This document shows positions 1 through 8,388 of a DNA stretch of 64,000 nt, in pieces. The DNA comes from JAFGVL01 sp964546015. Lineage in GTDB: Bacteria > Bacteroidota > Bacteroidia > Bacteroidales > Paludibacteraceae. The notes below the pieces were generated by a model. It was not told where the DNA came from. It did no database searches and saw only the letters and a list, made by a program, of their open reading frames with translations. The DNA lies in NCBI GenBank assembly GCA_964546015.1, contig CAZJHO010000002.1:124001-188000 (forward strand), in the 5' to 3' direction. Position numbers and translations under genes: made by a program. The stretch's first letter is position 1. Every line of letters begins with the position of its first letter.

Positions 1-678
1 AGCTACCGGGATACCTTGTTTTATAGCATTTCCTACGCTAAACGAATTAACTAACTGTGAAATAGTTTGCCGGATTTTTTCTGCTAATTCTTGTAATTGT
101 TTTCGGTTTGCAAATTCAACATCTTCTTCCGAAAAATCAAGCTCCAATTCAATAAGCGACACAAAATCGAGCAACTGCGTACGCAGGTTCATCAATTCAA
201 GCGAGAATCCACCACGCATCTGATTCATAGCCAATCTGTGTGCTGCAGCTGAAGTAGAGGCAATGACATCGGCAATGGCTTCGGCTTGCGAAAGATCTAT
301 CTTGCCGTTAAGAAAAGCCCGTTGGGTAAATTCTCCTGCCAAAGCCAGTTTGCAACCATTATCTAACAATAGTTGAATGATTTTTTGTTGTACAAAAGAA
401 GAAGCATGGCACGAAATCTCTACCGAGTTTTCACCCGTAAACGAGTGTGGTTTATGGAAGATACTCACCAAAACCTCATCTACAATTTCGTTATTGGCAT
501 CTACAATATTGCCAAAACGAACGCTTGCGTGGGCTTGTTCTGTTAGTGGTTTTTTGTTGGCTGCCACAAAAATTTTACTGCAAATATCCAGCGCCTCTTT
601 ACCCGAAATGCGGATAACGGCAATAGCTCCTTGTCCCGAAGCTGTAGATATAGCACATATGGTATGTTGATGTATCAT
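1..678 (-). CDS. mnmE: tRNA modification GTPase MnmE (5' part, runs off the window)
   Basis: The first 226 codons of MnmE (TrmE), which with MnmG installs the carboxymethylaminomethyl group at U34 of certain tRNAs. Translation from the ATG at 678 begins MIHQHTICAISTASGQGAI, the typical MnmE N-terminus. It continues through FTGENSVEISCHAS and GEFTQRAFLNGKIDLSQAEA, which are hallmark segments of the N-terminal formyl-THF-binding domain. The helical domain then starts and is cut at the window edge; the GTPase domain lies outside. It is divergent from the polysaccharide locus and has its own predicted promoter at 693-724. It is a housekeeping gene marking the left border of the locus. Confidence 0.96.
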   Translation of the reverse strand, partial: MIHQHTICAISTASGQGAIAVIRISGKEALDICSKIFVAANKKPLTEQAHASVRFGNIVDANNEIVDEVLVSIFHKPHSFTGENSVEISCHASSFVQQKIIQLLLDNGCKLALAGEFTQRAFLNGKIDLSQAEAIADVIASTSAAAHRLAMNQMRGGFSLELMNLRTQLLDFVSLIELELDFSEEDVEFANRKQLQELAEKIRQTISQLVNSFSVGNAIKQGIPVA

Positions 679-692
679 ATAAAGATAAATTG

Positions 693-724
693 CAAATATA
701 AAACATTAAATAAGGCTTGTCAAA
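693..724 (-). promoter_or_regulatory. Predicted Bacteroidota-type promoter of mnmE
   Basis: On the minus strand, TTTG (721-724) is followed after 20 nt by TATATTTG (693-700). This matches the Bacteroidota primary-sigma pattern TTTG, 19-21 nt, TAnnTTTG. It lies 14 nt upstream of the mnmE ATG, giving a very short leader. Pattern match only. Confidence 0.6.
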
Positions 725-992
725 CTTTATTTTTACCTCATGTTTTGTGAATTTGTATGCAAATTTATTGTTAATAAACATTAATATATTTTGCCGGTTT
801 TGTTTGTTTATTGTTATTTTGTTTTTTTTACATTAATAGAAAGAATCTTTATTACAGTTATTTATCCGTTTTTTTATTTTATTTTATTATGGTTTATTTT
901 AAATAAATAATCATATAAATTGTTGTTCTATAGTATTTTATCAATAGTAATACTTTAAATGTTAAAAAATGATTTTTTTTTGTTTTTTTGTT

Positions 993-1023
993 TTTGCTCA
1001 AAGAATAAAAAAAGATATATTTG
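993..1023 (+). promoter_or_regulatory. Predicted promoter of the polysaccharide locus
   Basis: TTTG at 993-996, then 19 nt, then TATATTTG at 1016-1023. This is an exact match to the Bacteroidota TTTG-N19-TAnnTTTG pattern. The expected start of transcription is about 30 nt upstream of the gmd ATG at 1060. No other plus-strand promoter of this quality was noticed inside the 38-kb locus, so it may drive much of it. Confidence 0.6.
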
Positions 1024-1059
1024 CTGCTTATAACTGTAATATTTCTAAAAATATAAAAT

Positions 1060-2211
1060 ATGCCAAAAATTGCATTAATTACTGGGGTTACAGGTCAAGA
1101 TGGTGCTTATTTAGCTGAGTATCTCATTAAAAAGGGATACACTGTACATGGACTAAAACGCCGATCTTCCTTATTTAATACCGACCGTATCGATCATTTA
1201 TATCAAGATCCGCATGAAACAAATAGAAAATTGATTCTTCATTATGGAGATTTGACCGATAGTATGAATCTTACCCGTATTATTGGCGAGATTCAACCTG
1301 ATGAGATTTATAATCTGGCAGCTATGAGCCATGTCAAGGTTAGTTTTGATACTCCTGAATATACAGCAAATGCTGACGGAATTGGTACTCTTCGAATCTT
1401 AGAGGCTGTTCGCTTACTTTCCTTGACAAAAAAAACCCGCATTTATCAAGCCTCTACTTCCGAACTTTATGGTTTGGTACAAGAAATTCCTCAAAAAGAA
1501 ACTACTCCGTTTTATCCTCGTAGCCCTTATGCAGTGGCAAAACTATATGCTTATTGGATTACGGTTAATTATCGTGAAGCTTATGGAATGCATGCTTCAA
1601 ACGGTATTTTGTTTAATCATGAATCGCCTTTGCGTGGAGAAACTTTTGTAACGCGTAAAGTAACTCGTGCAGTATCTAAGATTGCTTTAGGCTTGCAGAA
1701 ACAAGTGTTTATGGGTAATCTTTCGGCTCAACGGGATTGGGGGCATGCTAAAGATTATATCAAAGCGATGTATCTTATTTTGCAACAGGAGCAACCGGAT
1801 GATTATGTGATAGCAACCGGTGTTACTACAACTATTCGTGAATTTATCAACATGGCATTTTCCGAAGTAGGGATAAAGACTGAATTTAAAGGAAAAGATG
1901 CAGACGAAAAAGGATTCATATCTTCTGTTGATGAGAAAATATTCTGTGCTACAGTTGGCGAGAAATATTTAGCAAATATTAAGAAGCGTATTGGAGAACA
2001 AGTGGTTGGAGTTGACCCTGAATATTTTCGTCCTACAGAAGTGGATTTACTTATCGGCGATCCGACTAAATCAAAAACCAAACTTGGTTGGGAACCTGAA
2101 TACGACTTAGCGGCATTGGTCAAAGACATGGTGAAAAGCGATGTTAAATTGATGCAAAAAGATTCTTATTTAAAAGAAGGCGGTTACCAGGTTTTGAATT
2201 ATTTTGAATAA
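1060..2211 (+). CDS. gmd: GDP-mannose 4,6-dehydratase
   Basis: Converts GDP-D-mannose to GDP-4-keto-6-deoxy-D-mannose, the first step of GDP-L-fucose synthesis in the cytoplasm. The 383-residue protein is an extended short-chain dehydrogenase. The NAD(P)-binding glycine motif GVTGQDG lies near residues 9-15, KRRSS follows near 33-37, and the catalytic pair is Tyr157-x3-Lys161 in SPYAVAKLYAYW. Length is close to the family norm. It is the first gene of the locus, 62 bases upstream of fcl, which performs the next step. GDP-mannose-forming genes (manB/manC) are not in the window, so the precursor must come from elsewhere. Confidence 0.97.
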   Translation: MPKIALITGVTGQDGAYLAEYLIKKGYTVHGLKRRSSLFNTDRIDHLYQDPHETNRKLILHYGDLTDSMNLTRIIGEIQPDEIYNLAAMSHVKVSFDTPEYTANADGIGTLRILEAVRLLSLTKKTRIYQASTSELYGLVQEIPQKETTPFYPRSPYAVAKLYAYWITVNYREAYGMHASNGILFNHESPLRGETFVTRKVTRAVSKIALGLQKQVFMGNLSAQRDWGHAKDYIKAMYLILQQEQPDDYVIATGVTTTIREFINMAFSEVGIKTEFKGKDADEKGFISSVDEKIFCATVGEKYLANIKKRIGEQVVGVDPEYFRPTEVDLLIGDPTKSKTKLGWEPEYDLAALVKDMVKSDVKLMQKDSYLKEGGYQVLNYFE

Positions 2212-2236
2212 TATTATTACCTATGGTTTATAAAAT

Positions 2237-2264
2237 CTTTGCGTTTCCCTTGCGCCCTTTGCGG
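2237..2264. repeat. Intergenic CTTTGCG word repeat between gmd and fcl
   Basis: The short gap carries spaced copies of a TTTGCG/TTGCG word (CTTTGCG, CCTTGCG, CTTTGCG). A degenerate relative (TTTGTGCTCTTTGTAGCTTTG) is seen at about 33157-33177, before the FemAB-like gene. Such short-period words recur between genes in many Bacteroidota genomes. No function is assigned. Confidence 0.45.
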
Positions 2265-2272
2265 TAAAACTT

Positions 2273-3355
2273 ATGAACAAAGACAGTAAAATATACATCG
2301 CAGGACATCTAGGATTAGTTGGCTCTGCTATTTGGAAAAATTTGCAAATAAAAGGTTACACTAATTTAGTCGGAAAAGCATATGCAGAATTGGATCTAAC
2401 CTGCCAACAAGCAGTTGCTGAGTTTTTTGCAGCAGAAAAACCCGAATATGTTTTTCTTGCGGCAGCTAAAGTTGGTGGTATTGTGGCAAATAATACTTAT
2501 CGTGCCGATTTTATATACGAAAATTTACAGATACAAAATAATGTCATTCATCAGTCATATGTGCATGGGGTAAAAAAACTTTGTTTTTTGGGAAGTACTT
2601 GCATTTATCCTCGTGAAGCCCCACAACCAATGCCTGAAGATTGTTTGCTGACATCGCCATTAGAATATACTAATGAACCCTATGCAGTGGCTAAAATTGC
2701 CGGTATTAAAATGTGCGAAAGCTATAATTTGCAATACGGAATGAATTTTATTGCTGTAATGCCTACCAATTTATATGGTCCGAATGATAATTTTAATTTG
2801 GAAACATCGCATGTCCTTCCTGCATTAATTCGTAAAATTCATTTAGGAAAATGTTTGCAAAACGATGATTGGGAAGCAATACGAAAAGATTTGAACAAAC
2901 GCCCTATTGAAGGTATAGTTGGAAATTTTTCGGAAGAAGAAATCCTGAGCAAATTAGCTAAATACGGTGTTTCGATTGAGAATAATACCACTCGTGTCGA
3001 AATTTGGGGTACGGGTACTCCGATGCGTGAGTTTCTTTGGAGTGAAGATATGGCAGATGCCACTGTTTTTGTAATGGAGAAAGTAAATTTTAAAGATACT
3101 TATCCGGTAGGAACAAAAGAAATTCGAAATACACATATTAATATTGGTACAGGGAAAGATATTTCGATTAAAAATTTAGCCCAATTGGTAAAACAAATAG
3201 TCGGTTTTGAGGGTGAAATTTATTTCAATACATCTAAACCTGACGGCACTATGAAAAAACTTACTGATGTAACCAAGCTGAATAATTTGGGATGGAAGCA
3301 TACTGTTGAAATAGAACAGGGGATTGAAATAATGTATAATTGGTACACCAGATAA
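2273..3355 (+). CDS. fcl: GDP-L-fucose synthase
   Basis: Epimerizes and reduces the product of Gmd to GDP-L-fucose (NADPH-dependent, cytoplasmic). The 360-residue extended SDR protein has a nucleotide-binding motif GHLGLVGS at residues 11-18, the catalytic Tyr137-x3-Lys141 in EPYAVAKIAG, and the GSTCIYP segment near residue 107. It is about 40 residues longer than the Escherichia coli enzyme. The extra length sits mid-protein (roughly residues 190-245), as I recall for Bacteroidales homologs. With gmd it provides the only complete nucleotide-sugar branch visible at the 5' end, so the glycan probably contains fucose or a derivative. Confidence 0.96.
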   Translation: MNKDSKIYIAGHLGLVGSAIWKNLQIKGYTNLVGKAYAELDLTCQQAVAEFFAAEKPEYVFLAAAKVGGIVANNTYRADFIYENLQIQNNVIHQSYVHGVKKLCFLGSTCIYPREAPQPMPEDCLLTSPLEYTNEPYAVAKIAGIKMCESYNLQYGMNFIAVMPTNLYGPNDNFNLETSHVLPALIRKIHLGKCLQNDDWEAIRKDLNKRPIEGIVGNFSEEEILSKLAKYGVSIENNTTRVEIWGTGTPMREFLWSEDMADATVFVMEKVNFKDTYPVGTKEIRNTHINIGTGKDISIKNLAQLVKQIVGFEGEIYFNTSKPDGTMKKLTDVTKLNNLGWKHTVEIEQGIEIMYNWYTR

Positions 3356-3428
3356 TGGGAAGTGGAGAATTGAACCGAAGGTCAACGACCAACGGGAGTT
3401 AAAGTTGAAAATGAAATATAACTAATTT

Positions 3429-4301
3429 ATGGCAGAAGATATACTTTTAGATAAAAACGAAAAATGGACTACAGAAATTAAACCTCGTACAGGTTTGTTT
3501 GATGTTGATTTTAAAGAAATATGGAGATATAAAGATTTGTTGCAAATGTTTGTAAAACGTGATATTGTAACGCAATACAAACAAACAGTTCTTGGTCCGG
3601 CATGGTTTGTTATTCAACCTATTATGACTACTGTTATGTTTATGGTTGTTTTTGGCGGAATTGCAGGAATAGCGACAGGAAGTGTCCCTCAAGCTTTATT
3701 TTACTTAGCCGGAATCACTATGTGGAACTATTTTTCAGATTGCTTAAATAAAACCTCAAATACCTTTACAACTAATGCGGCTATTTTTGGGAAAGTTTAT
3801 TTTCCGCGTTTGATAGTTCCCTTATCTGTAACTATGTCAAACTTAATTCGTTTCTCTATACAGTTGGGATTATTTATTGCCGTGTATTTGTATTTTGTCA
3901 TTTTTCAGGATACTTCTGTAGCTCCTAATTGGTATTTGTTGCTTTTGCCTATTCTTATTATGATGATGGCCGGATTGGCACTTGGTTTTGGAATTTTAAT
4001 TTCTTCCATGACAACCAAATACCGCGACTTAACTGTTTTGTTTGGTTTCTTGGTACACTTGTGGATGTATGCCACACCGATTATTTACCCGCTAAGTACA
4101 ATAACTTCGCCCAAACGACAAATGATAATGTCACTAAATCCACTCACATCAATAGTTGAAACTTTCAAATATGGGGCACTTGGAGAAGGTGTTTTCAGTT
4201 GGTGGTCATTGGGATATAGTTTTGGGTTTATGGTTATGCTGCTTGCTTTAGGAATAGTGGTGTTCAATCGTGTACAACGAAGTTTCATGGATACTGTTTA
4301 A
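3429..4301 (+). CDS. wzm: Polysaccharide ABC exporter, permease subunit (Wzm-like)
   Basis: Inner-membrane half of an ABC-2 type exporter that moves lipid-linked glycan from cytoplasm to periplasm. The 290-residue protein has a cytoplasmic N-terminus of about 60 residues with RDIVTQYKQTVLGPAWF, typical of Wzm/KpsM-type permeases. About six hydrophobic segments follow, and it ends with a short basic tail. Its ATPase partner follows at 4747 after a decayed gene (4342-4726), so the pair has been separated by an insertion. In this exporter class the chain is completed in the cytoplasm before export. Confidence 0.92.
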   Translation: MAEDILLDKNEKWTTEIKPRTGLFDVDFKEIWRYKDLLQMFVKRDIVTQYKQTVLGPAWFVIQPIMTTVMFMVVFGGIAGIATGSVPQALFYLAGITMWNYFSDCLNKTSNTFTTNAAIFGKVYFPRLIVPLSVTMSNLIRFSIQLGLFIAVYLYFVIFQDTSVAPNWYLLLLPILIMMMAGLALGFGILISSMTTKYRDLTVLFGFLVHLWMYATPIIYPLSTITSPKRQMIMSLNPLTSIVETFKYGALGEGVFSWWSLGYSFGFMVMLLALGIVVFNRVQRSFMDTV

Positions 4302-4341
4302 CCGTGAATTATCCGAATTATTGCGAATTTTTTGAATAAAT

Positions 4342-4726
4342 ATGCCGGAAATATTGTTTAAGGAAGAGAGTTACAAAATAATTGGTTTTTGCATAAAGGT
4401 ACATAGCGAGTTAGGTTGTGGATTTTTAGAAAGTGTGTATCAGGAAGCATTAGAAAAACAATTTCGTAAGAAGGATAATGTATCAAATGAGAAAAAATAA
4501 TAAATGTGTATTATGAGGAAGAAAAATTAAATAAATATTTTAAAGCAGACTTTCTATGTTATGACAAAATTGTTGTTGAATTAAAAGCTATATATTTCTT
4601 CATCAAGATAATTTAGACCAAATAAAAAATTATTTAAAAAGGACAAAACTACAATTAGGATTATTAATAAATTTTGGAGAAAAAAACCTAGTATACAGAA
4701 GAATACTAAATTCGTCCAGTTTGTAA
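4342..4726 (+). pseudogene. GxxExxY (PDDEXK_3-type) protein, decayed
   Basis: The gap between the exporter subunits encodes recognizable pieces of a GxxExxY-family protein in several frames. Piece one starts at ATG 4342 (MPEILFKEESYKIIGFCI, then LGCGFLESVYQEALEKQF) and stops after 52 codons. Piece two reads FKADFLCYDKIVVELKA. Piece three reads LQLGLLINFGEKNLVYRR and stops at 4724-4726. The pieces are in the right order for the family but need at least two frame changes, so it is broken. These small genes are common intergenic passengers in Bacteroidota. No role in glycan export is implied. Confidence 0.85.
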
Positions 4727-4746
4727 TAATTCTATTAATGCGTATT

Positions 4747-6024
4747 ATGAGCATAGCAATAAAATTTGAAAATATAAGTAAGCAATACCGTCTCGGATTA
4801 GTTTCCACACGGACAATCAGTCACGATTTGAACCGTTGGTGGCAGATAAATGTTTTAGGCAAGGAAGACCCTTATTTAAAAATAGGTGAAGTAAACGATC
4901 GTGCCCAAAAAGGCGAAAGCGAATATGTATGGGCTTTGCGCGACATTGATTTTTCTGTAGAACAAGGTGATGTATTGGGTATTATAGGTAAAAATGGAGC
5001 CGGAAAATCCACCCTATTAAAAATTCTTTCCAAAGTCACTTCTCCTACCACCGGAACTATCAGAGCCAGAGGGCGCATAGCCTCTCTTTTGGAAGTTGGT
5101 ACTGGTTTTCATCCTGAAATGACTGGAAGGGAGAACATCTATATGAATGGAGCTATTATGGGTATGAGTAAGCAAGAAATAGCTCGCAAGTTGGATGAAA
5201 TTGTAGATTTTTCCGGTGTAGAACGATACTTAGATACACCAACAAAACGCTATTCCAGTGGGATGACCGTTCGTCTTGGTTTTGCTATTGCCGCCCACTT
5301 GGAACCAGAGATTTTAGTGGTTGATGAAGTGCTTGCTGTAGGAGATGCTGAGTTTCAAAAGAAAGCTATTGGGAAAATGCAAGATGTGTCAAAAGGTGAG
5401 GGGCGGACAGTTTTGTTTGTGAGTCATAATATGGCGAGCCTACAAAATCTTTGTACGAAAGGTATTTTATTACAAAACGGAATGTCAGTATATTCAGGTA
5501 CCATTGATGCTACGATAAATGAGTATTTATCTTCTAGAATTATACAGATAGATAATTATTTAAGCCGTTTTGAAGGAAAAGTTTTACCTAAAGCCTATTT
5601 ATCTAAAGTTTTCTTTACTGATCAAAAAGGAAATGAAATTAAAAATATTCTTTCTGGTTCTGAGATTAATATAAATATATGTTATCATTCAGAGTTGAAT
5701 CAACCAATTGTTGTAAATGTAGGTGTATATAATTCTATTAGTGATAAAATTTTACATCTGAGTACTGAATATGTTGAAAAAAAATCTATAATTGCTCCTA
5801 AGGATGGAAAAGTAATATTTTCTTTTGACAGATTTCCATTGCCTGAGGGCAATTATTCATTAAATATATCACTATGGAGTGGAAAACAGCGCCAAGATTG
5901 GCTTGGAGACTCTATACCTTTACATGTTATAGCTGCTGATTTTTATGGCTCTGGAAAATTGCCTTTATCATCCGAAAATAAAGTCTTAATTGATTATAGT
6001 TGTTCATTAGAATCTTTTATGTGA
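4747..6024 (+). CDS. wzt: Polysaccharide ABC exporter, ATP-binding subunit with C-terminal glycan-binding domain (Wzt-like)
   Basis: ATPase of the Wzm/Wzt-type exporter. Counting from ATG 4747 (MSIAIKFENISKQYRLG), Walker A is GKNGAGKST near residue 81. The signature YSSGM, Walker B ILVVDEVLAVGD and switch His in VSHN follow. After the nucleotide-binding domain (to about residue 250) there is a beta-rich extension of about 170 residues, as in Wzt proteins whose C-terminal domain recognizes the finished glycan end. An ATG at 4738 is also possible, but the later start fits homologs. The stop overlaps the next gene by 4 bases. The divergent C-terminal domain probably reflects the specific glycan made here. 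Confidence 0.92.
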   Translation: MSIAIKFENISKQYRLGLVSTRTISHDLNRWWQINVLGKEDPYLKIGEVNDRAQKGESEYVWALRDIDFSVEQGDVLGIIGKNGAGKSTLLKILSKVTSPTTGTIRARGRIASLLEVGTGFHPEMTGRENIYMNGAIMGMSKQEIARKLDEIVDFSGVERYLDTPTKRYSSGMTVRLGFAIAAHLEPEILVVDEVLAVGDAEFQKKAIGKMQDVSKGEGRTVLFVSHNMASLQNLCTKGILLQNGMSVYSGTIDATINEYLSSRIIQIDNYLSRFEGKVLPKAYLSKVFFTDQKGNEIKNILSGSEININICYHSELNQPIVVNVGVYNSISDKILHLSTEYVEKKSIIAPKDGKVIFSFDRFPLPEGNYSLNISLWSGKQRQDWLGDSIPLHVIAADFYGSGKLPLSSENKVLIDYSCSLESFM

Positions 6025-7265
6025 TAAATGTTTCTACACATACTGTTAAGAATGATTTATGTGTTTCTTGTTGTGCATGCTATGCTGTATGCCCTACAAA
6101 AGCAATAACGATCAATTATCAAGATGGATTATTTCTTCCGGTAATTGATTGTAAATGTATAGATTGTGGTTTGTGTTTAAAAGTATGTCCCAGTTATGAA
6201 ATTGAATTAGAAGAGAAGACGGATGATTTTTTCAGAGGAAATACAAAAGAATGTTATGTTGCTTATGCTTTAGATAAAACTATCAGACTTAATTCAGCAA
6301 GTGGTGGAGTAATTACTCAAATAATCATCTATTTATTAGAATCTGGATTGTATGAAAAAGCTTGCGTACTTAATTATAATTTATCAAACGGATCTCAAGC
6401 TAAATTAAGTGTATTAAATGATCAAAACGAAATATTTAGAGCTGCAAAATCAAAATACATACCCGCCTCCATCGAAAATATAATTAATGAAATAAATATA
6501 AACCCGCATGCAAAATTAATTATTGTTGGAACTCCATGCCAATTTTTATCTATAAGATCATATCTCAAATTAAAGAAGAATCTTGGAGAAAATATTCTAT
6601 TTTTAGGCTTATTTTGTGAGAAAACACTTAATTACAATATCTATAATTATTATCATTTTAAATATGGTAATTTTGATACATTTGATTTTAAATCAAAGCT
6701 TAATGAAGGTTGGCCGGGAAATACAAGAATATGCTATGATGGAAAAAATAAGTTTATTGACAAATCAGTCCGAATGTCTCTCAAACCATATTTTCAATTA
6801 AACAGATGCCGTTATTGTTTTGACATTCTAAATAGGTATGCTGATATTAGTTTTGGGGATTGTTATATTCAAGGAGAAGAATCATTTGAAGGAAAATCAA
6901 ATATTATTATTCGAACAAAAAAAGGAGAAATAGCTTTTGATTACTGTAAAGACTTGTTTGATTTTAAACCAGTTGACATAGATAAGATACTCAACTCTCA
7001 ATCAATTGAAAAATCAAAATTGAATTTAGTGAGAGCTATAAACAATAACTCTCCTATTTATAAAAACTACCCAAAAGACATTGATTCTTCATTAAATTTT
7101 GACAGTGAATTAGATTGCAAGGAGTACCAGCAACTTAGGTTAGGAGCAAAAGCTAATAGTAAAAAGGACTATAAACATATTGAAATGTTGATAAATCCCC
7201 CGGTCTCACTTTTAAATAAAACAAAAAGACATATTAAAAAGTTAATAAAAATAGTTAATGGGTAA
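6021..7265 (+). CDS. Coenzyme F420 hydrogenase/dehydrogenase beta-subunit-like Fe-S protein
   Basis: Predicted iron-sulfur flavoprotein of the FrhB/FdhB family, of the type found in polysaccharide loci. GTG 6021 is chosen as start because it overlaps the upstream TGA (GTGA). A TTG at 6000 also opens this frame. Two ferredoxin motifs lie at the N-terminus: CVSCCACYAVCP and CIDCGLCLKVCP. A FrhB-type C-terminal part contains CRYCFDILNRYADISFGDC. The name does not imply F420 use. It overlaps the downstream pyruvyl transferase by 8 bases, so the two are surely co-expressed. The reaction is unknown; reduction or oxidation of the pyruvylated sugar or its precursor is inference from context. Confidence 0.85.
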   Translation: MINVSTHTVKNDLCVSCCACYAVCPTKAITINYQDGLFLPVIDCKCIDCGLCLKVCPSYEIELEEKTDDFFRGNTKECYVAYALDKTIRLNSASGGVITQIIIYLLESGLYEKACVLNYNLSNGSQAKLSVLNDQNEIFRAAKSKYIPASIENIINEININPHAKLIIVGTPCQFLSIRSYLKLKKNLGENILFLGLFCEKTLNYNIYNYYHFKYGNFDTFDFKSKLNEGWPGNTRICYDGKNKFIDKSVRMSLKPYFQLNRCRYCFDILNRYADISFGDCYIQGEESFEGKSNIIIRTKKGEIAFDYCKDLFDFKPVDIDKILNSQSIEKSKLNLVRAINNNSPIYKNYPKDIDSSLNFDSELDCKEYQQLRLGAKANSKKDYKHIEMLINPPVSLLNKTKRHIKKLIKIVNG

Positions 7266-8385
7266 GATAAATATCTTTATAGACAATTCTGGATTTATAA
7301 ATAAAGGTGACGAATTGATGCTTATAGCTACAATAGAAGAGTTACAAGCTAAACTAAATTGCAGGATAATTGTAAGTAGAAAATTATATAATCAAAATAT
7401 TTTATTTTGTAAAAAGAATTCTATTTTTCCTTTGCGATCTTCTGCTAATACACTTAAATCAAGAATAAACTATTTATTTAAGAAATTTGTAAAAAGAGAA
7501 ATTTTCATAACATCATCAATGATTGATGTTATTGTTGATATTGCAGGATTTCAATTTGGAGATCAATGGGAGGTAGTATATAAGTTAGTGCCTATGCACT
7601 CATTTATTAAGCATTACAATCAATTTTCAAATAAAAGCTTAAAAGTACTATTCTTGCCTCAAGCATTTGGACCTTTTACTAATAAGTTATCAATAGAACG
7701 GATAAAATTTATCCATGAATTATCAGATAAAATTTATGCAAGAGATAATATTTCGAAAGAGCATTTAGATTCATTATTTCCTGATTCAAACAAAATAAAA
7801 AAATATCCTGATTTTACTTCGCTCCTTCATCCTATTCAACAAATACAAAGAAAAGACAGCATAGTGATAATACCTAACAAAATGATGGTTACTCAAGCGA
7901 TTCTGGAACAAAACGAGTATTTTAATTTTTTAAGTAGTATCATTGAACTATTGATTGGAAAAGGTGAAAAAATTATTTTATTGAATCATGAAGGTCAAGG
8001 TGACGCTGAATTTATTCAAACTCTAAAAAAACAATATCCTTCAATAGATGATTCCTTATTAGATTTGAATGCATTGCAAATCAAAGATGTGATAGCTAAT
8101 TCTAAGATGGTTATCTCTTCCAGATTTCATGGTGTAGTTAGTGGGTTGTCTCAAGGAGTCGCAACATTCTGCACCGGATGGAATCACAAATATGGAGAAT
8201 TATTAAAGGATTATGGAGTTGAAGACAATTATTTAGATGCAACTAACCCCCGTGAAAGTATAGCAAAAATAGAGCGTGCGCTCAGTGATATAGAGTCTTA
8301 TAAACCTATTTCTGATAAAATCATAGAGCAACAGAATAAGTCAAAAGAAATGTGGAATGAGATTATTTCTATTATAAAGAATTAA
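7258..8385 (+). CDS. Polysaccharide pyruvyl transferase family protein
   Basis: Predicted to transfer pyruvate from phosphoenolpyruvate onto a sugar hydroxyl pair, giving a pyruvyl ketal (CsaB/WcaK superfamily). The 375-residue protein begins MGKINIFIDNSGFINKGDE, has YARDNISKEHL mid-protein and the family signature SSRFHGVVSGLSQG near the C-terminus. It is the least similar of the three copies in the window (others at 13775 and 23182). It overlaps the FrhB-like gene by 8 bases. The exact acceptor is unknown, and some members of the superfamily have not been shown to transfer pyruvate. Confidence 0.88.
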   Translation: MGKINIFIDNSGFINKGDELMLIATIEELQAKLNCRIIVSRKLYNQNILFCKKNSIFPLRSSANTLKSRINYLFKKFVKREIFITSSMIDVIVDIAGFQFGDQWEVVYKLVPMHSFIKHYNQFSNKSLKVLFLPQAFGPFTNKLSIERIKFIHELSDKIYARDNISKEHLDSLFPDSNKIKKYPDFTSLLHPIQQIQRKDSIVIIPNKMMVTQAILEQNEYFNFLSSIIELLIGKGEKIILLNHEGQGDAEFIQTLKKQYPSIDDSLLDLNALQIKDVIANSKMVISSRFHGVVSGLSQGVATFCTGWNHKYGELLKDYGVEDNYLDATNPRESIAKIERALSDIESYKPISDKIIEQQNKSKEMWNEIISIIKN

Positions 8386-8388
8386 TTT

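Larger units (their letters stand above)
679..1059. other. Divergent A+T-rich intergenic region between mnmE and gmd
   Basis: This 381-base spacer contains long T runs and no supported gene. It carries the two outward-facing promoter matches (693-724 minus, 993-1023 plus). I see no UpxY/UpxZ-type antiterminator gene, no invertible-promoter inverted repeats with a recombinase, and no clear riboswitch. It is the likely control region of the whole polysaccharide locus. Confidence 0.6.

Noticed and set aside
377..670. Plus-strand 97-codon open frame
   Set aside because: It is antisense to clear mnmE sequence on the minus strand; a shadow frame.
679..1059. UpxY/UpxZ-style antitermination leader typical of Bacteroides capsule loci
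   Set aside because: No upxY or upxZ homolog is encoded at the head of the locus; only a promoter match is seen.
6021..7265. Evidence for F420-dependent metabolism
   Set aside because: The family name comes from archaeal enzymes; FrhB-like proteins in glycan loci do not imply F420, and no cofactor genes are present.
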